Source: Dethiosulfatibacter aminovorans DSM 17477 (lineage in GTDB: Bacteria; Bacillota; Clostridia; Tissierellales; Dethiosulfatibacteraceae). Taken from it: 44,886 nt of DNA. The translations under genes were made by a program, and so were the position numbers. Each line of letters starts with the position of its first letter. Positions within the stretch are counted from its first letter, which is position 1. This document shows, in pieces, positions 18,760-27,003 of this stretch. The stretch spans positions 1-44,886 of the forward strand of contig NZ_FQZL01000033.1 of NCBI RefSeq assembly GCF_900142005.1. Reading direction: 5' to 3'. The notes under the pieces were generated by a model that was not told the origin of the DNA, did no database searches, and was given only the letters and a program-made list of their open reading frames with translations.

Positions 18760-18787
18760 TTGACTTGGGATTTTTTGGTGCTATACT
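18760..18787 (+). promoter_or_regulatory. Sigma-A promoter of the two-repeat lipoprotein
   Basis: TTGACT and TATACT are separated by 16 bases and lie about 50 bases upstream of the start codon. Confidence 0.65.
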
Positions 18788-18838
18788 GACCTTAAAGACA
18801 GTAATTGTCAATTTTTTAACAATACAGGAGATTATAAA

Positions 18839-19234
18839 ATGAAAAGAATAAAGTACTACATGACTGCAGCGGTGATTGCAATAATAGCGATTGCCTGCAG
18901 CAAGGGTTGTGAGCCTGTCGAATGGATTGAAACGAATAGTTTTGGCTTGACACCACTGGGTATCTACACTGGTGTGGATATGGTTAGCGTCGACTATGCC
19001 AAAGTCGTGGATTACGAGCCTGTCAAATGTCTTGAAGCTAAAGGTCATGGCTTTACTCCGCTAGGCAGCTATACTGGTGTGGATTTGGCAAGCATTGATT
19101 ATGCTAAAGTCGTGGATGAAAGCTTGGGTGAAGCTGGCAGCAAAATCATATTTGATGATGCTAAGGTGGAGACTATTGCACTGCTTTCAAGCAACTCATC
19201 GGCGCCTCTGCATTACTACACAACAATCGAATAG
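18839..19234 (+). CDS. Small lipoprotein-like protein with two 35-residue tandem repeats, unknown function
   Basis: I do not recognise this 131-residue protein. A short basic N-terminus and hydrophobic helix end at AIACSKG, so Cys20 could be lipidated. Residues 24-58 and 59-93 are direct repeats with the core TPLGxYTGVD followed by DYAKVVD; the repeat is also visible in the DNA at 18908-19012 and 19013-19117. The C-terminal 38 residues do not repeat. The gene has its own promoter and terminator, so it is monocistronic. A GGAG ribosome binding site sits at the expected distance. The repeats could be binding or assembly modules. Confidence 0.65.
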   Translation: MKRIKYYMTAAVIAIIAIACSKGCEPVEWIETNSFGLTPLGIYTGVDMVSVDYAKVVDYEPVKCLEAKGHGFTPLGSYTGVDLASIDYAKVVDESLGEAGSKIIFDDAKVETIALLSSNSSAPLHYYTTIE

Positions 19235-19245
19235 TTTGAATGAAA

Positions 19246-19272
19246 AGGAAGGGCGGATGCCCTTCTTTTTTT
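19246..19272 (+). terminator. Rho-independent terminator of the repeat lipoprotein gene
   Basis: GAAGGGC pairs perfectly with GCCCTTC around a four-base loop and is followed by seven T residues. Confidence 0.85.
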
Positions 19273-19438
19273 GACTTGATTTCGGATATTGATGCTGACT
19301 GCAATAGCCGTTGGTGTCGTGCAGAAACACTTGATGATAAAAAGGCAAGGTAGTAGAATATATATAAACACAACTACAGGGAATTGTGGATTAATTAGTG
19401 AAAATATAAAAACATTGTGGATGAAAGGGGAGGCCGGC

Positions 19439-19714
19439 ATGAAGCAAAGATACCATATGATTGTAAAGGGGAGAGTCCAGGGTGTCGGATTCAGGTATTT
19501 TACAACACAATGGGCGGAGAGATTCCATATAACCGGATGGGTCAGGAATCTGTACGACGGGTCCGTTGAGATAGAGGCCGAAGGAAAAATGGAGGATCTT
19601 GATGACTTCATGAAGAAGATCAAGGAAGGTCCAAGATTCGGGTATGTTGAGACTATGGATGTTGTTGAGATGGATGCAGTAGGGAATGAAAAGAGTTTCA
19701 GAGTGATGCATTAA
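19439..19714 (+). CDS. acyP: Acylphosphatase
   Basis: Acylphosphatase hydrolyses acyl phosphates such as acetyl phosphate or carbamoyl phosphate. The 91-residue protein matches the family along its length: VKGRVQGVGFRYF with the phosphate-binding Arg19, GWVRNLYDGSVEIEAEG with catalytic Asn37, and the C-terminal F-R-V strand. I chose ATG 19439 because of the strong AGGGGAGG site upstream and the conserved start; a longer frame from 19289 has no homologous sequence. The enzyme could tune acetyl phosphate, the product of the glycine reductase encoded 20 kb away, but that link is speculative. Confidence 0.93.
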   Translation: MKQRYHMIVKGRVQGVGFRYFTTQWAERFHITGWVRNLYDGSVEIEAEGKMEDLDDFMKKIKEGPRFGYVETMDVVEMDAVGNEKSFRVMH

Positions 19715-19738
19715 TAATATGAAGATAAGGGATATTAT

Positions 19739-21325
19739 ATGAGAAAAATTAGAGTGCTCTTTATGTCAGATGCTCCTATGGAAAAGCCGGGAGGAGCCCA
19801 GATACCTATGAAAATATTGATCGAAGAGCTTAAGGCTGAATTTGATATACACTTAATAAGTCCAGGTGAAACAAGTCATTTTAAAAATCATCATGTGCTT
19901 GCAGGAAATACAACTATGGTGCTTTCGAAAAACGGAGTATTGAAATCACTGAAAATAATGAACATGCTGAGAAAAATGATAAATGAAATTGAACCGGATA
20001 TTGTACATGTGCAGACATCATCAGCAGCGGTATTTCTGAATACTCTGTTAAGTATCGGATTGCTTAAGGGGAGTTTTTCAATTGTATATACTGACTATAG
20101 AGTGTATGCAGAATATGGAAAGATTGCCAGGAAATCCATTGACAAACTCATTGTACGTGCGGAAAAGGTTGTTGCTACTGAAGAAAATATTGATGAACAC
20201 AGAAAAATCTACAATACTGTCATGAGAAGGAAGGACAATCAAAGGTTATTGTTCATGGGACCTCTTCCTCCGCCAATTGGAGGAGATACTGTTTCATTTT
20301 CAAGAATAATTAAATGTAAAGGTTTTGAAGATTATTCAAGGACAGTCATAGATACTTCCAGAAAGGGAGGTGTCAGAATTACAGGAAGGAAGGTGGATTT
20401 CAGAGACATAACCAATGGGCTGAAAATATTGACAAAGGTTTTGACTAAACTATTTAAACATGACACCTTGATTTTTTATTCGAATAGAAGATTTCTTTAT
20501 ACGGTTGGGCTTGGTGTAGTGCTCATAGAAAAGATCCTGGGCAAAAAAGTTATAGTGCGTGTTTTTGGTGGGTCTTTCCATATTGAAATGGACAGGCTAC
20601 CGGCTGTGTACAGGAAGTTTGCGCTGTCTATATTGAAAAAAATGGATTATTTTCTCGTGCAATCGAAAGAACTTAGAAAATACGTGGTCGAGAATTATGG
20701 TTTCAGGGATAGTCAAGTTATACAGTATCCAAATTTTGTGCCGGACAGTATAATATTCAAAAGGAAAGGTGTAAAAAACAGTATTGATTCTTTTAAGTGC
20801 ATATACCTAGGGCAGATAAAGGAAGAAAAGGGTGTATTCGACATAATTGAAGCCGCTATGCTTTATGATGGATTTACATGCGATTTTTATGGTCCCATAT
20901 ATGACAGGGATTCAATAAAATTTGAAGAAGCAAAATCTTTGGTCAAGGGTATAAACTATATAGATACTGTCGAACCTGATAATGTATGCAGAATAATTTC
21001 TGTCTATGATCTTCTGATTTTGCCGAGTTATCACGAGGGTGAGGGCTATGCTGCAGTAGTGTTTGAAGCTTTTGCTGCAGGGCTGCCTGTTATTGTGACG
21101 GATTGGAAAGCTTTCCCTGAATTTGTTGTGCATGGGGACAATGGCTTTATTGTTCCCATCAAGGATCCTGAAGCAATTGCAAATGGAATCAGAGCAATGG
21201 TAGAGGTGCCTGAAGTATATGCCCGCCTCTGTAAGGGTGCTGAAAGAACAAGTGAACTTTATTCTGAAAAAAGGATTGTTGAGGGAAGGTTGATTCCTTT
21301 GGTTGAAATGGAGAGGTCCATATGA
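19739..21325 (+). CDS. Fused glycosyltransferase: partial GT4 N-domain joined to a complete GT4 enzyme
   Basis: The 528-residue protein is much longer than a usual GT4 enzyme (~370). Residues 1-160 look like the N-terminal domain of one (FMSDAPMEKPGGAQIPMKIL and IEPDIVHVQTSSA). From about residue 168 a second, complete enzyme begins (LLFMGPLPPPIGGDTVSFS) and runs through FVQSKELRKYV-like acceptor-domain sequence, YLGQIKEEKGVFDIIEA and the EX7E motif EGYAAVVFEAFAAGLPVIV. No ribosome binding site precedes the internal ATG at 20222, so it is one frame. A deletion joining two tandem genes is the simplest origin. The second half should be active. The stop overlaps the ATG of a wecF remnant. Confidence 0.78.
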   Translation: MRKIRVLFMSDAPMEKPGGAQIPMKILIEELKAEFDIHLISPGETSHFKNHHVLAGNTTMVLSKNGVLKSLKIMNMLRKMINEIEPDIVHVQTSSAAVFLNTLLSIGLLKGSFSIVYTDYRVYAEYGKIARKSIDKLIVRAEKVVATEENIDEHRKIYNTVMRRKDNQRLLFMGPLPPPIGGDTVSFSRIIKCKGFEDYSRTVIDTSRKGGVRITGRKVDFRDITNGLKILTKVLTKLFKHDTLIFYSNRRFLYTVGLGVVLIEKILGKKVIVRVFGGSFHIEMDRLPAVYRKFALSILKKMDYFLVQSKELRKYVVENYGFRDSQVIQYPNFVPDSIIFKRKGVKNSIDSFKCIYLGQIKEEKGVFDIIEAAMLYDGFTCDFYGPIYDRDSIKFEEAKSLVKGINYIDTVEPDNVCRIISVYDLLILPSYHEGEGYAAVVFEAFAAGLPVIVTDWKAFPEFVVHGDNGFIVPIKDPEAIANGIRAMVEVPEVYARLCKGAERTSELYSEKRIVEGRLIPLVEMERSI

Positions 21326-21378
21326 AATATCTACATCTGTTTCCAAATGAGAAGTATGTAAAAAGATTCATAGCATAA
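21322..21378 (+). pseudogene. Remnant of a second WecF-type gene (first 18 codons)
   Basis: An ATGA overlap with the preceding gene starts a frame MKYLHLFPNEKYVKRFIA that stops at 21376-21378. It aligns with the start of the WecF-type protein at 8263 (MRYLHVCSNEKFIPDYI), sharing the M-(K/R)-YLH-x-x-x-NEK pattern. The rest of the gene is absent; 45 bases later another glycosyltransferase begins. This is best read as a deletion scar of a gene that was translationally coupled to its neighbour. Confidence 0.65.
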
Positions 21379-21423
21379 AAAAATCTTTCAGTCAACAATC
21401 AGAGAATGATGTAAAGGAGTTAT

Positions 21424-22179
21424 ATGATGGGCAATCCCCTAGTAAGTATCGTAATCCCCATGTACAACTGTAAAAAGTTCATATTTGATACTGTCCAATC
21501 CATACTTGATCAAACATATAATGAATACGAGGCAATATTGGTGGACGACATGTCTACTGACGGAACCGTAGATTTCATCAGACAGCATATCGATTCGGAT
21601 GACAGGTTTTCTATTATCGAATCGGTCAGCAATGACGGTGCCGCAGCATCGAGAAACAAAGGTATAGAAGCAGCTAGAGGAAAGTATATCGCATTCCTTG
21701 ACAGCGATGACATATGGCATGAAGACAAGCTGGAAAGACAGGCGGAGTTCATGGAAAAGAATGGCTTTGCCTTTACATATACCAATTATGTCAAGGTTGA
21801 CGAGGAAGGGGACGATTTGAACCAGAAGGTGGAATCCCCAGAATCAGTTGACTATAAGAAGATGCTCAGGGCCAATTTCATAGGCTGTTCTACAGTCATG
21901 TTCAACCAGGAAATGCTTGGGAAGGTATTCATGCCGCCTATTAGGAAAAGGCAGGATTACGGAATGTGGCTTGAAATTCTGAAAAGAACCGACTGCGGGC
22001 ACTGTCTTGAAGAGTATCTTATGAAATACAGGGTAAGGACGGATTCAGTATCAAGCAACAAGCTTGCACTTGTAAAATACAACTGGAGTTTGTTCAGGGA
22101 AATAGAAGGGCTGGGCTTTGTGAAGAGTCTCATCTGCCTGATCAGCAATATTTTCTATAAGCTTTTTATAAAAAGATAG
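21424..22179 (+). CDS. GT2-family glycosyltransferase
   Basis: This GT-A enzyme starts PLVSIVIPMYNCKKFI, with ILVDDMSTDGT, NDGAAASRNKGIEAARGKYIAFLDSDD (DxD-type metal site) and a C-terminal region containing RKRQDYGMWLEIL, typical of inverting GT2 transferases in capsule clusters. There are two tandem ATGs; 21427 has the better spacing to AAAGGAG. A hydrophobic tail (residues ~230-248) may bind it to the membrane. The base composition is intermediate between the first cluster and the housekeeping genes. Donor sugar unknown. Confidence 0.9.
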   Translation: MMGNPLVSIVIPMYNCKKFIFDTVQSILDQTYNEYEAILVDDMSTDGTVDFIRQHIDSDDRFSIIESVSNDGAAASRNKGIEAARGKYIAFLDSDDIWHEDKLERQAEFMEKNGFAFTYTNYVKVDEEGDDLNQKVESPESVDYKKMLRANFIGCSTVMFNQEMLGKVFMPPIRKRQDYGMWLEILKRTDCGHCLEEYLMKYRVRTDSVSSNKLALVKYNWSLFREIEGLGFVKSLICLISNIFYKLFIKR

Positions 22180-22231
22180 GACGGTTGAAAAATTGGTTTG
22201 AATAACGATCCAATAAATATGGGAGGACGGC

Positions 22232-23203
22232 ATGGAGTATGCACCGATAGCAGTTTTTGTTTATGACAGACTGAAGCATTTTATGAATTGCATTGAAGCC
22301 TTGAAGAGAAACAAGGAAGCTCGTGACAGCATATTGTATGTATTTTCAGACTTGTACAGCTGTGAAGACCACAGGGAAGCGGTTGAAGCAGTGCGTGAAT
22401 ATGCTGGGAAAATAGATGGATTCAAGGAAGTGAGGCTCATTTTCAGAGATAAGAATCACGGTGCTTTCTTATCAATTAACAAGGGCAAGGATATGGTAGT
22501 TAAAAAGCATGGTGTGCTGATATGCATGGAAGACGATATAGTGGTTTCTGATAGATTCCTGGAATTCATGAACAAGGCTCTGGAAACCTATAAGGATAGG
22601 AAGGATGTATTTTCGATTTCGGCCTATAGCAAAAGGCCTGCCCCAGAGACGTACGGGAAGGATGCATTGCTGAAGCCTTCGCTATGTCCCTGGGGAATGG
22701 CAACATGGCTGGATAGATGGGAAGAGGCTGAGCGTCACATCTTCAATCCCGTATCAAGGGAGGATATGAAAAACAGGGCACTTCTCAAGCAGGTTCGTTC
22801 CATTAACAGAAACATGCTTTCGGGAATGCGTGAGGATATGGATGGCAGAATCAAGGTCTTTGATGCAAGAATGAGTTTGTATATGTTGAAAAATGATTTG
22901 TACAGTGTTTTTCCAAGAAAGACCTTGACTGTTAATACAGGTTATGACGGCAGTGGTCTGCACATGGATACAAGAGAGTATTACAGCAAGCAGGAGTTGT
23001 GGGTCAAGGAGGGTGAGTTTGAGTTTGACCATGACCTGGAAAAGGATGATATCGTCATGAATCAGTATTTGAATACATCGAATGGTGGATACAAGGCATT
23101 TTTGAAGGATATTCTGTACAGGACAGGCATGCTTTATCCGATTCTTGATCTTGACAGATGGAGGAAACAGAGAAAGCTTAACAGGTACAATTACAGGATA
23201 TAG
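22232..23203 (+). CDS. GT-A-type glycosyltransferase (GT2-like)
   Basis: The 323-residue protein begins YAPIAVFVYDRLKHFMNCIEAL, carries VRLIFRDKNHGAFLSINKG, the acidic metal-site segment VLICMEDDIVVSDRFL, and a LCPWGMATWLDRW segment seen in a family of capsule transferases that resemble GnT-I/GT2 enzymes. A GGGAGG ribosome binding site precedes ATG 22232. It ends the second, shorter polysaccharide group and is followed by a strong terminator. Acceptor and donor are unknown. Confidence 0.75.
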   Translation: MEYAPIAVFVYDRLKHFMNCIEALKRNKEARDSILYVFSDLYSCEDHREAVEAVREYAGKIDGFKEVRLIFRDKNHGAFLSINKGKDMVVKKHGVLICMEDDIVVSDRFLEFMNKALETYKDRKDVFSISAYSKRPAPETYGKDALLKPSLCPWGMATWLDRWEEAERHIFNPVSREDMKNRALLKQVRSINRNMLSGMREDMDGRIKVFDARMSLYMLKNDLYSVFPRKTLTVNTGYDGSGLHMDTREYYSKQELWVKEGEFEFDHDLEKDDIVMNQYLNTSNGGYKAFLKDILYRTGMLYPILDLDRWRKQRKLNRYNYRI

Positions 23204-23264
23204 AACATTTATGACATCAGGAGAATCAAGGAAGCTGGCGGTATGCGGAACGAAGTTGAGTAAT

Positions 23265-23308
23265 AAAAAAGCAAGACCGGGGATGAGAATACCAGCCTTG
23301 CTTTTTTT
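23265..23308. terminator. Bidirectional Rho-independent terminator (part of repeat copy A)
   Basis: AAAAAAGCAAG and CTTGCTTTTTTT pair and carry runs of A before and T after, so the stem can end transcripts from the plus-strand glycosyltransferase and from the minus-strand EAL-GGDEF gene. Further pairing (GGCTGG with CCGGT on the minus strand) extends the stem. Confidence 0.8.
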
Positions 23309-23395
23309 GGCGCAAATTTGTTAATAGTATTGGTGCCCTTAATATATATCTTTGGTATTAACTGTATATTAATGCTGCATTAATTTACTGCAAAA
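23265..23395 (-). repeat. Copy A of a ~130-bp repeated 3' element
   Basis: This stretch aligns in the same orientation with 25250-25386. Shared blocks include the AAAAAGC-R-AGACC hairpin arm, GAGAA, a TAATAG-Y-ATTGG block, a TAATATA block, CTTT-GG and GTTAATTT/ATTAATTT. It lies just past the stop codon of the EAL-CBS-GGDEF gene on the minus strand and contains a TTAATGC/GCATTAA palindrome. The two copies differ too much to be a recent duplication. Confidence 0.6.
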
Positions 23396-25142
23396 TATAG
23401 TTGATGCCCGGATTCTGCTTGCATTCCTTCTTAAGCTTTCCTGCCTTTTCTGCAAGTTCGTAAATGCTTTTGAAGCAGTTGGATGACAGTCCGGTCACTG
23501 TAATGGTGAGAAGGGGGAAGCTTTCTTCTATTCCATGTCTGTTTTTAGTTATTATGAATCCCTTGTCCAAGTCGTCCTGGTTGTAGAATTCCTTAATTGA
23601 TGAGTTGAATCTATCAACTATTGTGTTGCAAATTTTTTCAATGTTCTCAGGCCGCTGGATCGAAATGAAATCATCTCCGCCTATATGTCCTATGAAGGCT
23701 TCCTTTGCCAGGCTGTCCTTAAGGAGAGTGGAGAGGTGCTTTATCACCCTGTCGCCGTTTTCGAATCCGTATACATCGTTGTATGCCTTGAAATTGTCTA
23801 TATCGTAATAGAGTATGTAGTCGTCGGTTCTCATGCTTATACATTTTTCAAGCTGTTTCTCAATGAGGACATTGCCCGGAAGTTCCGAAAGAGGGTTGAG
23901 GTGCTTGGCATTTGACACCTCTATTTCTATGGATTGCAGGAGAAGGTCCTTGACGGTCACTATTCCCGAATAATAACCGTCCCTTACAACTGTTATGAAA
24001 TCATATATGCTGTCCTTGTCCCTCTGCATTGCCTTTTTTGATACTGTGGCGATGGATGTATTGTATTCCACGGATATGAAATCCTTCTGCATTATTGTGC
24101 TTATGGGCTTGTTTGAAAACAGGGAGTAGCCGTGATGGCCGCTGACTGACCTGTAGAAGTGGTTCTTTGTTAGTACTCCTACGGGCCTGCCATTCTCGGT
24201 TACGCAGAATCCAGGTATTGAATCGTCATCCTCAAGCATCTGATAGACATCCTTAACTTTTATGTTTGGAGACAGTGTCTTGGGGTATTCTGTCAGGTGG
24301 CAGATGTTGATCCTTGTTATGCTCTTCGTTATGAGATGATTTTTTCTTGAGTTTATCAGTCTTATTAAGTTTGTCACTTCATGTCGTATATCCCTTATTT
24401 CAGGAAGGGGCTTCTGTATGAAGTAACCCTGTCCATAGTGTATTCCTATGCTTATGAGTTTTTCAAGCTCTTCCCGGGTCTCTATGCCTTCTGCTATGAG
24501 CTTTGTGTTTGACAGTGTGGCATATTCGGACATGCTTTTCACAAGTGACTGTTTCGTAACGTCCTTGTCTATGTTTCTTATGAGATCCATGTCGAGCTTG
24601 ATGTAGTGGGGTTTGACGTCGGATATCATCTTCAGTCCCGAAAAGCCTGCACCTGCATCATCTATGGCTATCTGGAAATCCTGGTCCTTGTAGTTTCTTA
24701 CAGTGGTCATGAAATCTGCTGAATCGAGAACTGCCTCCCTTTCGGTGATTTCAAAGATTATCCTCTCCGGATTCATCGAATGGGAATGTAGATATTTTCT
24801 TGTAAAGCCTTTCTTGAACTTTGAATCGTTGATTATGTTGGGATTTACATTGAGAAAAAGCTTATGTTCCTTGCCTATGCTTTTGGCAGCTTCTATTGCC
24901 TTGGATCTGCAAAGGAGCTCCAGCTCCCAAAGATATTCGTTCTTTTCTGCATATTCAAACAGACTTCCAGGATTTTCCATGCAAGTCTTCTCAGGGCCGC
25001 GGCTAAGAGCTTCGTATCCGAATACTGAACCGTCCCTTAATGATATTATCGGTTGAAAGACCGTATTTATATCCCCGTTGTCCATAATGTCCATAAACAA
25101 ACCCCTTTTAAACTGTTCTTTTCCCATTGTGTAACACAGCAT
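23385..25142 (-). CDS. EAL-CBS-GGDEF protein, cyclic di-GMP metabolism
   Basis: Domains in order: EAL (residues ~20-255), CBS pair (~275-395) and GGDEF (~425-585). The EAL part keeps YEALSRGP, LFLNVNPN, FEITERE, IAIDDAGAG, YIKLDMDLI, LIAEGIET and GQGYFIQKP, so phosphodiesterase activity is likely. The GGDEF part reads GGDDF and lacks an RxxD inhibitory site in the normal place, so it may be a weak cyclase or a GTP-sensing module. The CBS pair probably binds an adenine nucleotide. ATG 25142 has an AGGAGAG site at six bases; ATG 25094 with AAGGGG is a second possible start. No membrane helix is visible. Confidence 0.9.
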   Translation of the reverse strand: MLCYTMGKEQFKRGLFMDIMDNGDINTVFQPIISLRDGSVFGYEALSRGPEKTCMENPGSLFEYAEKNEYLWELELLCRSKAIEAAKSIGKEHKLFLNVNPNIINDSKFKKGFTRKYLHSHSMNPERIIFEITEREAVLDSADFMTTVRNYKDQDFQIAIDDAGAGFSGLKMISDVKPHYIKLDMDLIRNIDKDVTKQSLVKSMSEYATLSNTKLIAEGIETREELEKLISIGIHYGQGYFIQKPLPEIRDIRHEVTNLIRLINSRKNHLITKSITRINICHLTEYPKTLSPNIKVKDVYQMLEDDDSIPGFCVTENGRPVGVLTKNHFYRSVSGHHGYSLFSNKPISTIMQKDFISVEYNTSIATVSKKAMQRDKDSIYDFITVVRDGYYSGIVTVKDLLLQSIEIEVSNAKHLNPLSELPGNVLIEKQLEKCISMRTDDYILYYDIDNFKAYNDVYGFENGDRVIKHLSTLLKDSLAKEAFIGHIGGDDFISIQRPENIEKICNTIVDRFNSSIKEFYNQDDLDKGFIITKNRHGIEESFPLLTITVTGLSSNCFKSIYELAEKAGKLKKECKQNPGINYILQ

Positions 25143-25249
25143 ATGTCTCTCCTGGTTGTTTATGTATAGTCGTTCTTGTTGGGGAAATTATAGTTCATTT
25201 ATATTTGGTGATTATTAAGACGTTGTTATGGTTTTGTAAATTTGCATGT

Positions 25250-25386
25250 AAAAAGCGAGACCAGGGAGGAGAAATCCATGTCTCGCTTTCTTCATATATT
25301 ACTATTCAGTAATAGCATTGGCACCTATAATATACTTCTTTAGGGTTAAGAGCATATTAAGCTGATGTTAATTTGTTGTAAGTTTA
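25250..25386 (-). repeat. Copy B of the ~130-bp repeated 3' element
   Basis: This stretch is homologous to 23265-23395 and lies just past the stop codon of the flavoprotein gene on the minus strand, upstream of the EAL-CBS-GGDEF gene. The two copies therefore flank the c-di-GMP gene in direct orientation. The hairpin arm carries compensatory changes between copies (GCAAG/CTTGC in A, GCGAGAC/GTCTCGC in B), so the stem is conserved, not only the sequence. Confidence 0.6.
25252..25289 (-). terminator. Rho-independent terminator of the flavoprotein gene (part of repeat copy B)
   Basis: AAAGCGAGAC and GTCTCGCTTT form a perfect stem; on the minus strand it is followed by TTTTTA. Confidence 0.75.
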
Positions 25387-26757
25387 CGCCATTGCAGGTG
25401 CTTTTTTCGCCTTAAGCTTCTTGGCAACCACTTCTGCAGCTTTTATCAGAGGGTATCCGGCAGGTGATGCAGTAAGCATTGGCTGAGTACCTATCTGAGT
25501 TACAAGAAGATCATTAATTGTCATGTTGTTCTGGATTGCAAATCCCATAACGTTTGTGAGTTCTCCAGCGCTTGATCCGCTCATTACCTCTCCACCGAGG
25601 ATTAAGCCTGACTGTTCGGAAACTATAAGCTTGACTGTCTCGCTGTGTGCTCCTGCAAGTTTGCCCGGGTGACGGTTCATTCCAGTGAATTCTCCTGTTA
25701 CGACCTTGAATCCTTCAGCAACGGCAGTCTGCTCTATGAGTCCTGCAACTCCGAATCCTGTGTCGCCTATGCATGTTGAGTATACGCCTATTGTTCCCTT
25801 GAAGGTGCTGAATGTGTTAAGGTCGTAGAGGTTTAGTCCTGCTATTCTTGCTTCTGTACAAGCAGTGGATGCAAGCATTATTTTGCTCAATTTTCCGGTT
25901 GAGAAGCATACCTTTTCAGCACAGTCTCCTGCAGCAAATACGTCCTTTACGCTTGTTCTTCTGTACTGGTCGGCCTTGATGAATCCGAACTCGTTAAGTG
26001 CAAGTCCCATTTCCTTTGCAAGAGTTGTGTTTGGCATGTATCCAAGTGAAAGTATAACTGCATCTGCTTCCATGGTTGTGTCGTCAGCAAATTTTACAGA
26101 TTCAACCTTTCCATCTCCCAGTATTTCCTGGATTCCACAGTTTGTCTTTACGTTCACGCCTCTCTCAACAAGCATGTCTTCTGCCTTTGAAGCAAATTCA
26201 GCATCGAAAGTGGCACCAAGGACATTTGGCAGTATTTCCACCAAAGTTACATTTTTGCCTGTTTTGTTGATTTCGTCTGAGACCTCGACACCTATGAAGC
26301 CGGCTCCTACGACTACTATATTATTAAAGTTTTCCAGTTTCTTGTGGAAGTCGTCAAGATACACTTTATTCTTTGGAATTGTGAATACATTGTCAAGTTC
26401 TGTGCCCTTAAGCCATTTCGGTATTGCAGGCATTGATCCGGTACCCATTATAAGTTTTCCGTACGAATACTCTTCTCCACTTTTTGTCTTGCATGTCTTT
26501 GCTTCAGTGTCAACTGAAAGCACTTCGTCGATTACTATGTCAACTCCAAGTCCGATAAGTCCCGCATCGGGAAGGATGTTGTTGTCGCTTGAATCAACCG
26601 AACCGAAGATATAAGGTATTCCGCAGGGGATCATAACCTTTTCTTCCTTTCTTATAACGGTTACGCTTTTTTCAGGGTTGTTGGACTTTGCAGTCATTCC
26701 TGCTACCAGACCTGTTGCGCTTCCTCCAATTACCAATACATCTGTATTAATCATCAT
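25384..26757 (-). CDS. FAD-dependent NADH oxidase / CoA-disulfide reductase-like protein
   Basis: This 457-residue flavoprotein has an FAD loop (VLVIGGSATGLVAG), the single redox cysteine Cys45 in MIPCGIPYIFG, an NADH-binding loop (NIVVVGAGFIGVEVSDE), the second FAD motif (VKDVFAAGDCAE) and a C-terminal dimerisation domain. The single cysteine in CGIPY is typical of NADH oxidases, NADH peroxidases and CoA-disulfide or polysulfide reductases; the sequence does not separate these. A role in oxygen or disulfide detoxification in an anaerobe is likely. Two tandem ATGs follow GGAGG; 26754 has the better spacing. The C-terminal Lys/Ala-rich tail is unusual. Confidence 0.85.
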   Translation of the reverse strand: MMINTDVLVIGGSATGLVAGMTAKSNNPEKSVTVIRKEEKVMIPCGIPYIFGSVDSSDNNILPDAGLIGLGVDIVIDEVLSVDTEAKTCKTKSGEEYSYGKLIMGTGSMPAIPKWLKGTELDNVFTIPKNKVYLDDFHKKLENFNNIVVVGAGFIGVEVSDEINKTGKNVTLVEILPNVLGATFDAEFASKAEDMLVERGVNVKTNCGIQEILGDGKVESVKFADDTTMEADAVILSLGYMPNTTLAKEMGLALNEFGFIKADQYRRTSVKDVFAAGDCAEKVCFSTGKLSKIMLASTACTEARIAGLNLYDLNTFSTFKGTIGVYSTCIGDTGFGVAGLIEQTAVAEGFKVVTGEFTGMNRHPGKLAGAHSETVKLIVSEQSGLILGGEVMSGSSAGELTNVMGFAIQNNMTINDLLVTQIGTQPMLTASPAGYPLIKAAEVVAKKLKAKKAPAMA

Positions 26758-27003
26758 ATACCTCCACTTTGTTAAAATTTTATTAAACTCATGATAATAG
26801 TATATACCTGAAATACCTGTAATGGGTATAAGTTTTTATGATACAGCATTAAATATGGTTGCAATGCTAATGATTGTTGCCCTTTAAGAAAAAAGAGTTG
26901 ATGTTTACTGTAGATAATGAGAAAATGGAATATATTGTTATGAGAAATGATATTTTTTAAAACAAACTGAAAGGAGAATACTGAAAAAGTATAAGGGATA
27001 ATT

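Noticed and set aside
19289..19438. N-terminal extension of the acylphosphatase from ATG 19289
   Set aside because: The extension has no homologous sequence and the strong AGGGGAGG site sits directly before ATG 19439.
25319..25340. GGCAC in repeat copy B as a sigma-54 promoter
   Set aside because: No TTGC follows at the required five-base spacing.
25865..26614. 249-codon plus-strand frame opposite the flavoprotein gene
   Set aside because: It is a Ser/Thr/Pro-rich shadow of a conserved minus-strand gene, with no family match.
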